64,000 nt of DNA from Bacterioplanes sp965233665 (lineage in GTDB: Bacteria; Pseudomonadota; Gammaproteobacteria; Pseudomonadales; Oceanobacteraceae). Position numbers and translations under genes: made by a program. This document shows positions 23,891 through 31,328 of this stretch, piece by piece. The notes beneath the pieces are model-generated. The model did not search any database. It worked only from the letters and a program-made list of their open reading frames with translations, and was not told the DNA's origin. Every line of letters begins with the position of its first letter. Positions within the stretch are counted from its first letter, which is position 1. The DNA is taken from contig CBDDTG010000047.1 of assembly GCA_965233665.1 (NCBI GenBank), forward strand, positions 1 to 64,000, read 5' to 3'.

Positions 23891-26800
23891 AACGCCCCTC
23901 TCTTTTGCTCGTGAGTGGGTGGTTGCGCTTGCTGTAACTGGTGAACAACCTCCAGCGCCCCTTGAAAATTGAACTGATCAAGGTGGTCGCGCAGTTGCTC
24001 GGCATAGGCGCCCTGCCCCTGCTGTTGCCAATAGTGATACAGCGCATCGATAACGTCTTGCGGGATAAATTCGTGGGCTTCGAGTTGAGCTTCCAGGCTG
24101 GACAAATCGGGCACATTGGCAGTGCTGACGACTGCTGTGCTCTCGGTATTTTGCTGCAGCCACTTTTGTAGCTGCTCAGCATGGTTCTGCATTTGCTCGC
24201 TCAGCCGTGAGAGGTTTTGTTCGGTAAAAGCCGCAAGCTCAACTTGCTCGGCGGTTTGCTGCAATGTGCGATCACCGACATTGGCCGCAATGCCTTTGAT
24301 GCGATGCACGCTTTGGCTTAAGGCGTCACGATCACAGGCTGGGTCAATCTGCGGCAGCTGCTCCTCTAATGTGTGTGCATAGCCGCGCAGTACCGCTTGA
24401 ATTTGCCCGGCATCGCCTTGAAACACTTGCAGCAGTTGTTGTTCATCAATGAATGCGGGGGCCGCCAGTGCCGCCGCGGGGGCGGTTGTCTCAGGCTGGC
24501 ATCCGAGGCCAAAGTGCTGTTGCAGCAGATTGCGCAGTTCGTTCAGCATCAGAGGTTTGTTCAAGTGATGGTCCATGCCCGCGCTGATGGCTTGTTCTTT
24601 GTCCTCATCCATGGCCGATGCTGACAGGGCCACAATCATGGGTTGACGTTCAAGCTGTTGGCGTATTTGACGGGTGGTTTCCATGCCGTCCATGCCGTCC
24701 ATATGAATGTCCATCAGTACCAAATCGAATGCGTGTTGCTGGCATTTTTGCAATGCTTGCTCGCCGGATAACGCCAGCTCGCAATGAATGCCCAGCTGTT
24801 GCAGCATGTGGCTGGCAATTTCGCCATTGATTTCCAAGTCGTCTACCACCAATACCTGCAGTTCGCTGTACTTCTCTTGGCCATCGGCCTTGGCTTTTTC
24901 TGCGCTGATGCCTTGGTCGCTGAGTGCCTGGCAAATCGTTGCCGGGGTGCTGACCAAGGGGAAATGATAAGCACCCGCTAATATCAGCCGTTGCACCGGC
25001 GGCGAATATTGATGCTCGCTCATCACCAGGTACAGGCGGCAGCCGCGTTGCAGCAAGCTCGACAGAGCATCACAGCGTGGCTGGCTTAACTCGGCGGCAT
25101 GCACAAATACACAAGTGTTGGCGAGATGCTGGGGCAATGTTTGCAGATGCTCCGGCGCGGATGATGGGTAGCAGGTCAGCACCAGCGCCCAATCGTCACG
25201 ATAGGCGTTAAGCATGCTCAGCAATGCGCATTTGGGGCCGAGCCATATCACTTGCTTTATGTCTGGCTGGCGCTGGTATTGCAGCCGGGTATCGTTTAAA
25301 CGCGGCGTGGGAATGACCACGCGAAACTCGCTGCCCTCGCCCACCGCCGACGTAACGCTGAGATGGCCGTGCATTAAATCCACCAATTGCTGGCAAATGC
25401 TAAGGCCAAGGCCTGTGCCGCCGTACCTGCGTGTGGTGCCTTCATCCGCTTGGGTGAACTGATCGAACACTTTGGCCACTTGTGCCTCGGTCATGCCGAT
25501 GCCGGTATCTTTGACCGAGAGCTGTAAGTTCATGTTGTCACCCGCTGGCTGCGCCGTCAGCGTCACGCATACGCTGCCTTTTTCGGTGAACTTAATTGCA
25601 TTACCCACCAAGTTGGTGATGATTTGCATAAGCCTCTGTTCATCCAGCTGCAGGTGCTCTGGCACGTCGGGCGCGATGAACAGCTCCAGCGCAATGCTCT
25701 TTTGCTGGGCTGTTAAGGAAAACAGCTGCAGGGTTTGATCAATGGCGGCACAAATATCGCAACGCGTAATGTGCAGCTCCAATTTGCCGGCTTCTAACTT
25801 TGAAGCATCGAGAATGTCATTGAGCAGCGACAACAATGCCGAGGCGGCGTGATGAGCGCGCTGGGCAAAGGACAGCTGGCGGCTGTTCAGCTCTGTGTCT
25901 TCCAGCAGCAAGCTCAGCATGCCCAAAACAGCGTTCATCGGTGTACGTATTTCGTGGCTCATGTTGGCGATAAAAGCGGCCTTGGCAACGGTAGATTGCT
26001 CGGCCTCGCTGGTGCGTTGACGCAACTCTTGCTCTAACTGTTTGCTTTGACTGATGTCCGTGGCAATGAGGATGACGCCGCGGGTTACATCGGTAATGCA
26101 AGGTACGGCAACGATGTGCCAATGGCGTAGACCTAGCGCGTTGGACTGCAACATCACCTGCTCACCGCTTTGGCCCGACATGGCTTGCTGCCATAGGCTC
26201 TCCAGTTGCGGGTAGAGCTCACTAGGTACGAGCTGTTGCAGGCTTTGGTTGGTTATCAGTGGCGATGCTTGGTCAAGCCAGTGCTCCGCTTGTGAGTTGG
26301 CAAACACGCAGCGCTGCTGCTCATCCCAGTAGGTGATGTTGACTGGCAGCTTGTTGGTAAGTGTTTTTACAAACTGCAGCGAGGCGCGCAAATCGCTGGT
26401 GGCACTGTCAACTTCGCCCTGTAAACGCTGCTGATATTTGGCTTGCTCTTGAAGTTGTGCGGCACCGATCAGGCTGGTTTCATGCTGTTTTCTAAGGCGT
26501 TTGCTCATAAAAAACATGGCCAGCGTGATGATGATTATGCCCATGAGCAGCCAGCCATGCTCCTTCCACCAGTAGTTGATTGGCAGCGACTCGGGCAGGA
26601 TGTGATCCACCAGCATCCAGTTTTCATGGCGCATCAGCTGGGCATCAATGTTGATGTGTTCCAATACGGGCTGTGCCAGCCATGCCCCGCCTTGGCGGCC
26701 GCTTAATTGCCGATCGTTGTGGGTGGGGAGCCGTTGTGGCGCATCGTCCAGCTCGCTGATGGTATGGCGACGGTCAAACATAAAGCCCCAGTTTTCACTG

Positions 26801-27486
26801 GCTTTGGGGCCATGCAGCCAATCGCCTTGATCGTTAATTAAAAAGTGATGGCTGTCTTGCAGTTTATTAATCAACAGCTGGCCATTGATGTTGGCGAAAA
26901 TAAAGCCATTAAATGCGCCATGTAAAATGCGAATGCCAATGCGGTAGGTGGGTTGCCAGGGTGACTGCACCTGGCCGTTCTCGACATTGAGGTCGAAGCG
27001 CGATACGTAAACACCACCATCCCCCAGCGCCAGTGCCTCGCTGATGTAGTAGCGACCGGCTTTATTTTGCAGTTCATCGCCTCTGACCAGAGCGATTTGA
27101 CCATCGGCCAGGCGGTCGAAGCGAATGCGCTCATCGCCTGTGTGGTCGATGTAGCGCAACTGCATAAGCGCGGGGTCGGTGTGAATGACGGTGTTTAAAA
27201 TGCGCTCCATGCGCTCCATGCGCTCCATGCGCTCCATGCGCTCCATGCGCTCCATGCGCTCCATGCGCTGTCGCAATATTTGTTCGCGTATGCCTTGCAA
27301 GCGCTCAAGGCGGGCATCGACCACCGAGGTTAAATGCAGGGCGTTTAAGTCTAAGGCGTGCCTGTGCTCTTCTATGTGGTTGCTGGTCTCCAGTTCGGCG
27401 CGTTCGATCAAGGTGGCATAGGCTGCTGCCAACAGCAGCGCGCCTGCCAACAGAACCAAATACTCCAGCTTCCATGCTCGCATCAC
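23887..27486 (-). CDS. Membrane hybrid sensor histidine kinase (PAS-HK-REC-Hpt)
   Basis: 1199 residues. First membrane helix about 9-28; periplasmic sensor about 30-330, Cache-like, beginning with a long helix that holds seven tandem Met-Glu-Arg units (75-95); second membrane helix about 333-350 (WLLMGIIIITLAMFFM); PAS domain; HisKA with MSHEIRTPMNAV (His near 510); HATPase (NLVGNAIKF, DTGIGM, GTGLGLS); receiver near 905-1020 (VVDDLEIN, VLMDIHMDGMDG, NKPL); Hpt domain with SVHRIKGIAANVG. A complete phosphorelay of the BarA/TorS type. Signal unknown. Co-transcribed with the GGDEF-EAL regulator. Confidence 0.93.
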   Translation of the reverse strand: MMRAWKLEYLVLLAGALLLAAAYATLIERAELETSNHIEEHRHALDLNALHLTSVVDARLERLQGIREQILRQRMERMERMERMERMERMERMERILNTVIHTDPALMQLRYIDHTGDERIRFDRLADGQIALVRGDELQNKAGRYYISEALALGDGGVYVSRFDLNVENGQVQSPWQPTYRIGIRILHGAFNGFIFANINGQLLINKLQDSHHFLINDQGDWLHGPKASENWGFMFDRRHTISELDDAPQRLPTHNDRQLSGRQGGAWLAQPVLEHINIDAQLMRHENWMLVDHILPESLPINYWWKEHGWLLMGIIIITLAMFFMSKRLRKQHETSLIGAAQLQEQAKYQQRLQGEVDSATSDLRASLQFVKTLTNKLPVNITYWDEQQRCVFANSQAEHWLDQASPLITNQSLQQLVPSELYPQLESLWQQAMSGQSGEQVMLQSNALGLRHWHIVAVPCITDVTRGVILIATDISQSKQLEQELRQRTSEAEQSTVAKAAFIANMSHEIRTPMNAVLGMLSLLLEDTELNSRQLSFAQRAHHAASALLSLLNDILDASKLEAGKLELHITRCDICAAIDQTLQLFSLTAQQKSIALELFIAPDVPEHLQLDEQRLMQIITNLVGNAIKFTEKGSVCVTLTAQPAGDNMNLQLSVKDTGIGMTEAQVAKVFDQFTQADEGTTRRYGGTGLGLSICQQLVDLMHGHLSVTSAVGEGSEFRVVIPTPRLNDTRLQYQRQPDIKQVIWLGPKCALLSMLNAYRDDWALVLTCYPSSAPEHLQTLPQHLANTCVFVHAAELSQPRCDALSSLLQRGCRLYLVMSEHQYSPPVQRLILAGAYHFPLVSTPATICQALSDQGISAEKAKADGQEKYSELQVLVVDDLEINGEIASHMLQQLGIHCELALSGEQALQKCQQHAFDLVLMDIHMDGMDGMETTRQIRQQLERQPMIVALSASAMDEDKEQAISAGMDHHLNKPLMLNELRNLLQQHFGLGCQPETTAPAAALAAPAFIDEQQLLQVFQGDAGQIQAVLRGYAHTLEEQLPQIDPACDRDALSQSVHRIKGIAANVGDRTLQQTAEQVELAAFTEQNLSRLSEQMQNHAEQLQKWLQQNTESTAVVSTANVPDLSSLEAQLEAHEFIPQDVIDALYHYWQQQGQGAYAEQLRDHLDQFNFQGALEVVHQLQQAQPPTHEQKRGAL
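27202..27264. repeat. Seven perfect 9-bp repeats coding Met-Glu-Arg
   Basis: GCGCTCCAT on the plus strand, seven copies without a mismatch, followed by a partial GCGCT. Read in the sensor kinase it adds 21 residues to the periplasmic helix after the first membrane segment. Perfect identity indicates recent slippage expansion. Confidence 0.95.
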
Positions 27487-27557
27487 TCAACCCCCAGCCA
27501 GACAATGCTTTGCCTTAGCCTAGCTGAAACTGGGCGATGGTGGCGCCTTAGGCGGGT

Positions 27558-28172
27558 TTAGATTTGCGTGATGACTCTGGCTGCTAATAGCAGCAAAATG
27601 CCACCAGAAATGCGATCGATCAGTTGCCCGCGCTGCTGCAACGCCGGCACTACTTTAGGGTGCGACATCAGCAGTGCAATCAAGGTGTACCAAAGGCCGT
27701 CCACCAATAAAGGCGTGATGACCAACAGTAATTTGGCCTGCCAGGATGGGTCCGTGGTCAAAAATTGGCTGAACAGCGCGGCAAAAAACAACGCAATTTT
27801 AGGGTTGAGCAGAGAAATTAATATTCCCTCTTTGGCGGCTTGATGCAGCGGCACTTGAGCGCCACCGGTTAAGCTTGCCGCCACCCCACCCTTGGCACGC
27901 AGCGCTTGCCAGCCCAAGTAAGCCAGATACGCGGCCCCGGTCACGCTGATGGCGGTGAATAACCACTGCGCCTGCTGCAATAGCCAAGTCAGGCCGGCCA
28001 CCGTTGCCGCCGCATAAATGCCAATGCCCAGAGCATGGCTCCAGGCAGCGGCCAAGGCATGAGTGCGGCTGCTGCTCAACGCGTGCTTGACCATGATGGC
28101 AAGGCTGGGGCCGGGCGACATGGCGCCCAGTAGGCATACCATTAGAAGAGACAACCATAGGGTGAGGGTCAC
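27558..28172 (-). CDS. LysE/RhtB-family amino-acid exporter
   Basis: 204 residues with about six hydrophobic helices. The family signature GAMSPGPSLAIMVKHAL is near residues 16-32, then AWSHALGIGIYAAATVAGL and LNPKIALFFAALFSQF near the middle, typical of LysE/RhtB proteins that export amino acids or their derivatives. Length is normal. The substrate is not predictable. Not obviously linked to neighbours. Confidence 0.9.
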   Translation of the reverse strand: MTLTLWLSLLMVCLLGAMSPGPSLAIMVKHALSSSRTHALAAAWSHALGIGIYAAATVAGLTWLLQQAQWLFTAISVTGAAYLAYLGWQALRAKGGVAASLTGGAQVPLHQAAKEGILISLLNPKIALFFAALFSQFLTTDPSWQAKLLLVITPLLVDGLWYTLIALLMSHPKVVPALQQRGQLIDRISGGILLLLAARVITQI

Positions 28173-28294
28173 CTGACAACCTCGTTAATAGTTAAAGAGT
28201 TCGGCAGTCTATCACCGCTGTAGACCTTGTCATATTACGGCTGTGGATGGCACCCGATGGCCTGTGTATAGTGAGCTTGCACGGAGGCGTTTCA

Positions 28295-28759
28295 ATGAAG
28301 TTGATTATTACCATCAGTTTGCTTTTAGTAGCCACCGCCACTGGCCTAACGCTGTACCTTCCGAACCCTGACGCCGCTCAAATGCCACCGGCTTTCTCGC
28401 TTGACCAGGCCTCGGTTAGTCAGCCTCTGGACTACGCTGATCTGAGTCTGGCGAGTTGGCTGGTAGAGCCAAGCACCGAGACTCAAGTGGGTGTGTTGGT
28501 GGCAATTGTGGCCAGTACTGACGACGCTCAAACGCTGGCTCAGCAATGGCAGCAACGCATGGACGAGCAGCGCCTTTCCACTCACCCACTGACGCTATTC
28601 ACGCTAAAAAGCGAGCCTCAGCAATCACTCAGCATGGCCTTGGTGATGGGGCCACTGGCAGGGGTAGAAAAAGCTTCGCCTTACCGCGCCGCCGCCATGG
28701 GCGGACGGTTTGCAAATCAACTGGTGCAATGGCCAATCGCCAAGGAGAACACCCCATGA
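28295..28759 (+). CDS. Secreted or membrane-anchored protein of unknown function
   Basis: The ATG at 28295 is chosen because GGAGG lies upstream and the protein then starts MKLIITISLLLVATATGLTL, a signal peptide or anchor; 154 residues. The mature part is a compact alpha/beta-looking domain (VGVLVAIVAST, AQTLAQQWQQRM, LSMALVMGPLAGVEKA) that recalls SPOR-like folds, but the match is weak. Overlaps the next gene by 4 bases. Confidence 0.6.
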   Translation: MKLIITISLLLVATATGLTLYLPNPDAAQMPPAFSLDQASVSQPLDYADLSLASWLVEPSTETQVGVLVAIVASTDDAQTLAQQWQQRMDEQRLSTHPLTLFTLKSEPQQSLSMALVMGPLAGVEKASPYRAAAMGGRFANQLVQWPIAKENTP

Positions 28760-29349
28760 CAACGCCTCCCCCACTGCGTGGTTATCGGCAAATGGTGCGT
28801 GTGGTTAGAGATCAGCCCCACGCGTGCTGCCGGCTGCCCTACCAATTGGCACGGGCTTATGCCGAAGAACATGCCACGCCGGTAGAAACACGATTGCGAA
28901 GCCTGGATGAAATTGGCATGGACGATCGCAGCCCCCGGCAGCCTGAGGCGCCGGGCAATGCTGGGTTTTTGTCGACGCGTGAGTCGACGACGCTATTTCA
29001 TTCGTTGGATGAACAGCAACAAAGCTACTTTCGTGGCATTAGCCCCAAAGCCGCGCCAACTCGACAAGATGGTTGGTCTGGCACCAAATCCCGCGCGTAT
29101 GTAGGCGGTGGTAGCCAAGAGTCGGTCACCGTTACGCCGCCCAGCGAGCGCAGCGATGCAGCGGCCACACCGCCGGCAGATCATGCCCCGATAGCCTCCT
29201 CCCCGCACGCTTCCCCGAATCCTTCCCCACATACACCAGCCGATTTAAGTTATCAGCCCTCTGCGCTCAAAGCCGGCAAGCAAACACGTTTGCCGTTGGT
29301 TGATCGGCCCTCGTTGCAAGGCATTAAAGGCACGGATGTAGAGCTATAA
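28756..29349 (+). CDS. Proline- and serine-rich protein, unknown function
   Basis: The ATG at 28756 overlaps the previous stop and has AAGGAG upstream; 197 residues, starting MTTPPPLRGYRQMVRVVRD. The second half is low-complexity Ser/Pro/Ala/His. No signal peptide. Converges on the last gene of the type VI effector operon; no evidence that it belongs to that system. Confidence 0.55.
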   Translation: MTTPPPLRGYRQMVRVVRDQPHACCRLPYQLARAYAEEHATPVETRLRSLDEIGMDDRSPRQPEAPGNAGFLSTRESTTLFHSLDEQQQSYFRGISPKAAPTRQDGWSGTKSRAYVGGGSQESVTVTPPSERSDAAATPPADHAPIASSPHASPNPSPHTPADLSYQPSALKAGKQTRLPLVDRPSLQGIKGTDVEL

Positions 29350-29359
29350 AAGCGACGGT

Positions 29360-29737
29360 TTAACTCAAAATCATGACTTTGACTTGCGACGGCGACAGCG
29401 TCAGACCAATGGTGTTGTAGGTATTGTGAGTGGATGGACACAGCATTTTGGTGGCCGGCATCACCGCCTTAAACACCTTGAAACTGCCGATGATATTTTG
29501 CACCGGCCCCATGATGGTATTGGATACCACCCCCATTAACACCCCGGCTTGATCGCCGTTTGATAACGGCATGGTGGTGAGCAAATTATGGTCGGGCATG
29601 GCCTCAGTGAACATATTGAAAATATTAGGAATGGCCGTCGACGTTAATCCAATGTTGGGCATCGGAATGGGAATGGGCGTTTTGCAAACATCGATGACCG
29701 ATAAATGAATCGCAATGCTTTGTGTGTTGGCGAACAT
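29360..29737 (-). CDS. PAAR-like protein (DUF4150), type VI spike tip
   Basis: 125 residues with the DUF4150 pattern: early CKTPIPIPMPNIG, then an SNGDQAGV and a GSFKVFKAVMPATKML segment. PAAR-like proteins sharpen the VgrG spike and attach effectors. Last gene of the leftward vgrG operon. No toxin domain is fused, so cargo must be carried elsewhere. The start lies 5 bases after the DUF3540 stop. Confidence 0.82.
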   Translation of the reverse strand: MFANTQSIAIHLSVIDVCKTPIPIPMPNIGLTSTAIPNIFNMFTEAMPDHNLLTTMPLSNGDQAGVLMGVVSNTIMGPVQNIIGSFKVFKAVMPATKMLCPSTHNTYNTIGLTLSPSQVKVMILS

Positions 29738-29742
29738 ACGCG

Positions 29743-30267
29743 TTACCCCATATTGATGCGTTTGCCATCGATCTGCACATCGTCGCTGGCGGTAATGATG
29801 TGTTGCTGAGCACTGTGACGTGCGATACCGGTGGTGGTTTGCGTGACGTGCTGCGCTTGTTGAATGACATCGTGCGCTTGTTGCACCAGGCTGCCCGATG
29901 CCGTTAAAGCGTGATGCTGGCAGGCAGTGGAAATTGTCTGCAATGAGGTGAGCTGGATGCTTTCCCAGCCCAATAAATCCAGCTGCGGCGCCCGGATCGA
30001 TAACGGCTGTTGGGTGCTGATTTCCAGATTTTCTGAGCCTTCCGTGCGCTGCAAAATGTGCACAATAAAATAGCGCTCTGCAACGGCCACATAAGCAACC
30101 GTATCGCCCACGGCTGGCTTGATCAGTAAGCTGGTGGCTTGCCAGGCACTAAAATGCTCATCAATAAGCCAGCTGCCGTCGTCATTCGCAGCGCTGATCA
30201 CACCGCTAAAGTTGCCCTGCAAAGGCGCCGGTTGCTTACTGGGTGCAAAGCGAATGCACGTATTCAT
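29743..30267 (-). CDS. DUF3540 protein of the type VI effector operon
   Basis: 174 residues: an OB-like first half (GVISAANDDGSWLIDEHF, AVGDTVAYVAV) and a helical second half ending DDVQIDGKRINMG, the DUF3540 arrangement. These genes occur almost only between DUF2169 and PAAR-like DUF4150 genes near vgrG, suggesting a spike/adaptor role, though the mechanism is unknown. Overlaps the pentapeptide gene by 4 bases. Confidence 0.8.
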   Translation of the reverse strand: MNTCIRFAPSKQPAPLQGNFSGVISAANDDGSWLIDEHFSAWQATSLLIKPAVGDTVAYVAVAERYFIVHILQRTEGSENLEISTQQPLSIRAPQLDLLGWESIQLTSLQTISTACQHHALTASGSLVQQAHDVIQQAQHVTQTTTGIARHSAQQHIITASDDVQIDGKRINMG

Positions 30268-31316
30268 GACGACACTCCATATTGCTCGAAGGCTTGTTGT
30301 TGCTGCTGTTGTTGTGGGTCTGTATCAATGCGCTGGCTAAGGTCCACTCCTGACCAGCGGCAATGCTCGTATTTTGCTGCATGAAAATTGCTTTGCTGTA
30401 GCCGTACGCGGCTGAAATTACAGTCTTTGAATTGCCCTAAGCTGGCGTTGAAGTAGCGGCAGTCGGCCTCTGTGAGTTCACAGCCTTCCATGTTGACCTG
30501 CTTCAACCAGGCCATCTCTAAACATGCTTGATCGAACTGACATTGGCTAAGCGTTGCCTGTTGAAAATTCGCTTGGCTGGCCTGGCAGGCGGTGAACTGA
30601 GAGTCTGTTATCTTGGCTTGTAAAAACAACGCCTGTTTTAAATTGGCCTTTGAAAAATCACACTCAAGGATTTCACATTCGCTGAATCCGCTGGCTTCTA
30701 AATTGGCCGCCTGAAAATTCACCTGTTGAAAGCGACTGCCGTTACAGGTGCATTGGCTCAGCGACAGCTGAGATAAATCATTGCCGCGAAAAACACAGTG
30801 CAATAACAGCGCCTTGGTGAAATACACCTCGGTCATGTGGATGGTGGAAAAATCCGTTTTTGTCCACACCACATTTTGGAAATCACATTGGTTGATGGCT
30901 AACTCGGCGGAGGTAATCTCAGATAAATTCACCGTGTTAAAGCGACAGTTCTGCCACTGTGCGGTACTGACATTGCACTGGCTGAGCGTGGCCGCGTACA
31001 GCTGGCACTGCCAGTTGGATTGCGATAAATCGCACTCGCACCAAGTGGCAATGTTGATCGCGCCCAACCATTGACTGGCGCTTGCTTGGCAACGAATCCA
31101 GTTGGCTTGGTCGGTGTGGCAATCCTGCACTTTGGCGTGGCTAAAATCGCAATCAACAAACACAGCGCGCTGCAATAAACAGCGCTCAAACACGCACTGG
31201 TTAAAGCGGCAGTTAATAAAAACCGCGCCACTGAAATCGTGGCCTTGAAAGTGTTGATTGGAAAAATCCTGATCCATAATGGGCGGCTGATTTGCCGCTG
31301 CGGCCATGGCTGTCAT
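30264..31316 (-). CDS. Pentapeptide-repeat protein of the type VI effector operon
   Basis: 350 residues, nearly all pentapeptide repeats of the A(D/N)LXX type, forming a right-handed quadrilateral beta-helix (FSGAVFINC, FERCLLQRAVFVDCDFSHA and many more). Unusually rich in Cys and Gln. Together with the repeat-bearing DUF2169 protein upstream it may be a scaffold or a gyrase-like DNA mimic; with VgrG and PAAR neighbours an effector or adaptor role is more likely. Confidence 0.85.
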   Translation of the reverse strand: MTAMAAAANQPPIMDQDFSNQHFQGHDFSGAVFINCRFNQCVFERCLLQRAVFVDCDFSHAKVQDCHTDQANWIRCQASASQWLGAINIATWCECDLSQSNWQCQLYAATLSQCNVSTAQWQNCRFNTVNLSEITSAELAINQCDFQNVVWTKTDFSTIHMTEVYFTKALLLHCVFRGNDLSQLSLSQCTCNGSRFQQVNFQAANLEASGFSECEILECDFSKANLKQALFLQAKITDSQFTACQASQANFQQATLSQCQFDQACLEMAWLKQVNMEGCELTEADCRYFNASLGQFKDCNFSRVRLQQSNFHAAKYEHCRWSGVDLSQRIDTDPQQQQQQQAFEQYGVSS

Positions 31317-31328
31317 AAAACCTCGCTG

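Noticed and set aside
27185..27421. Open frame on the opposite strand through the minisatellite
   Set aside because: It is the antisense of the sensor kinase and encodes only repeated Met-Arg-Ser.
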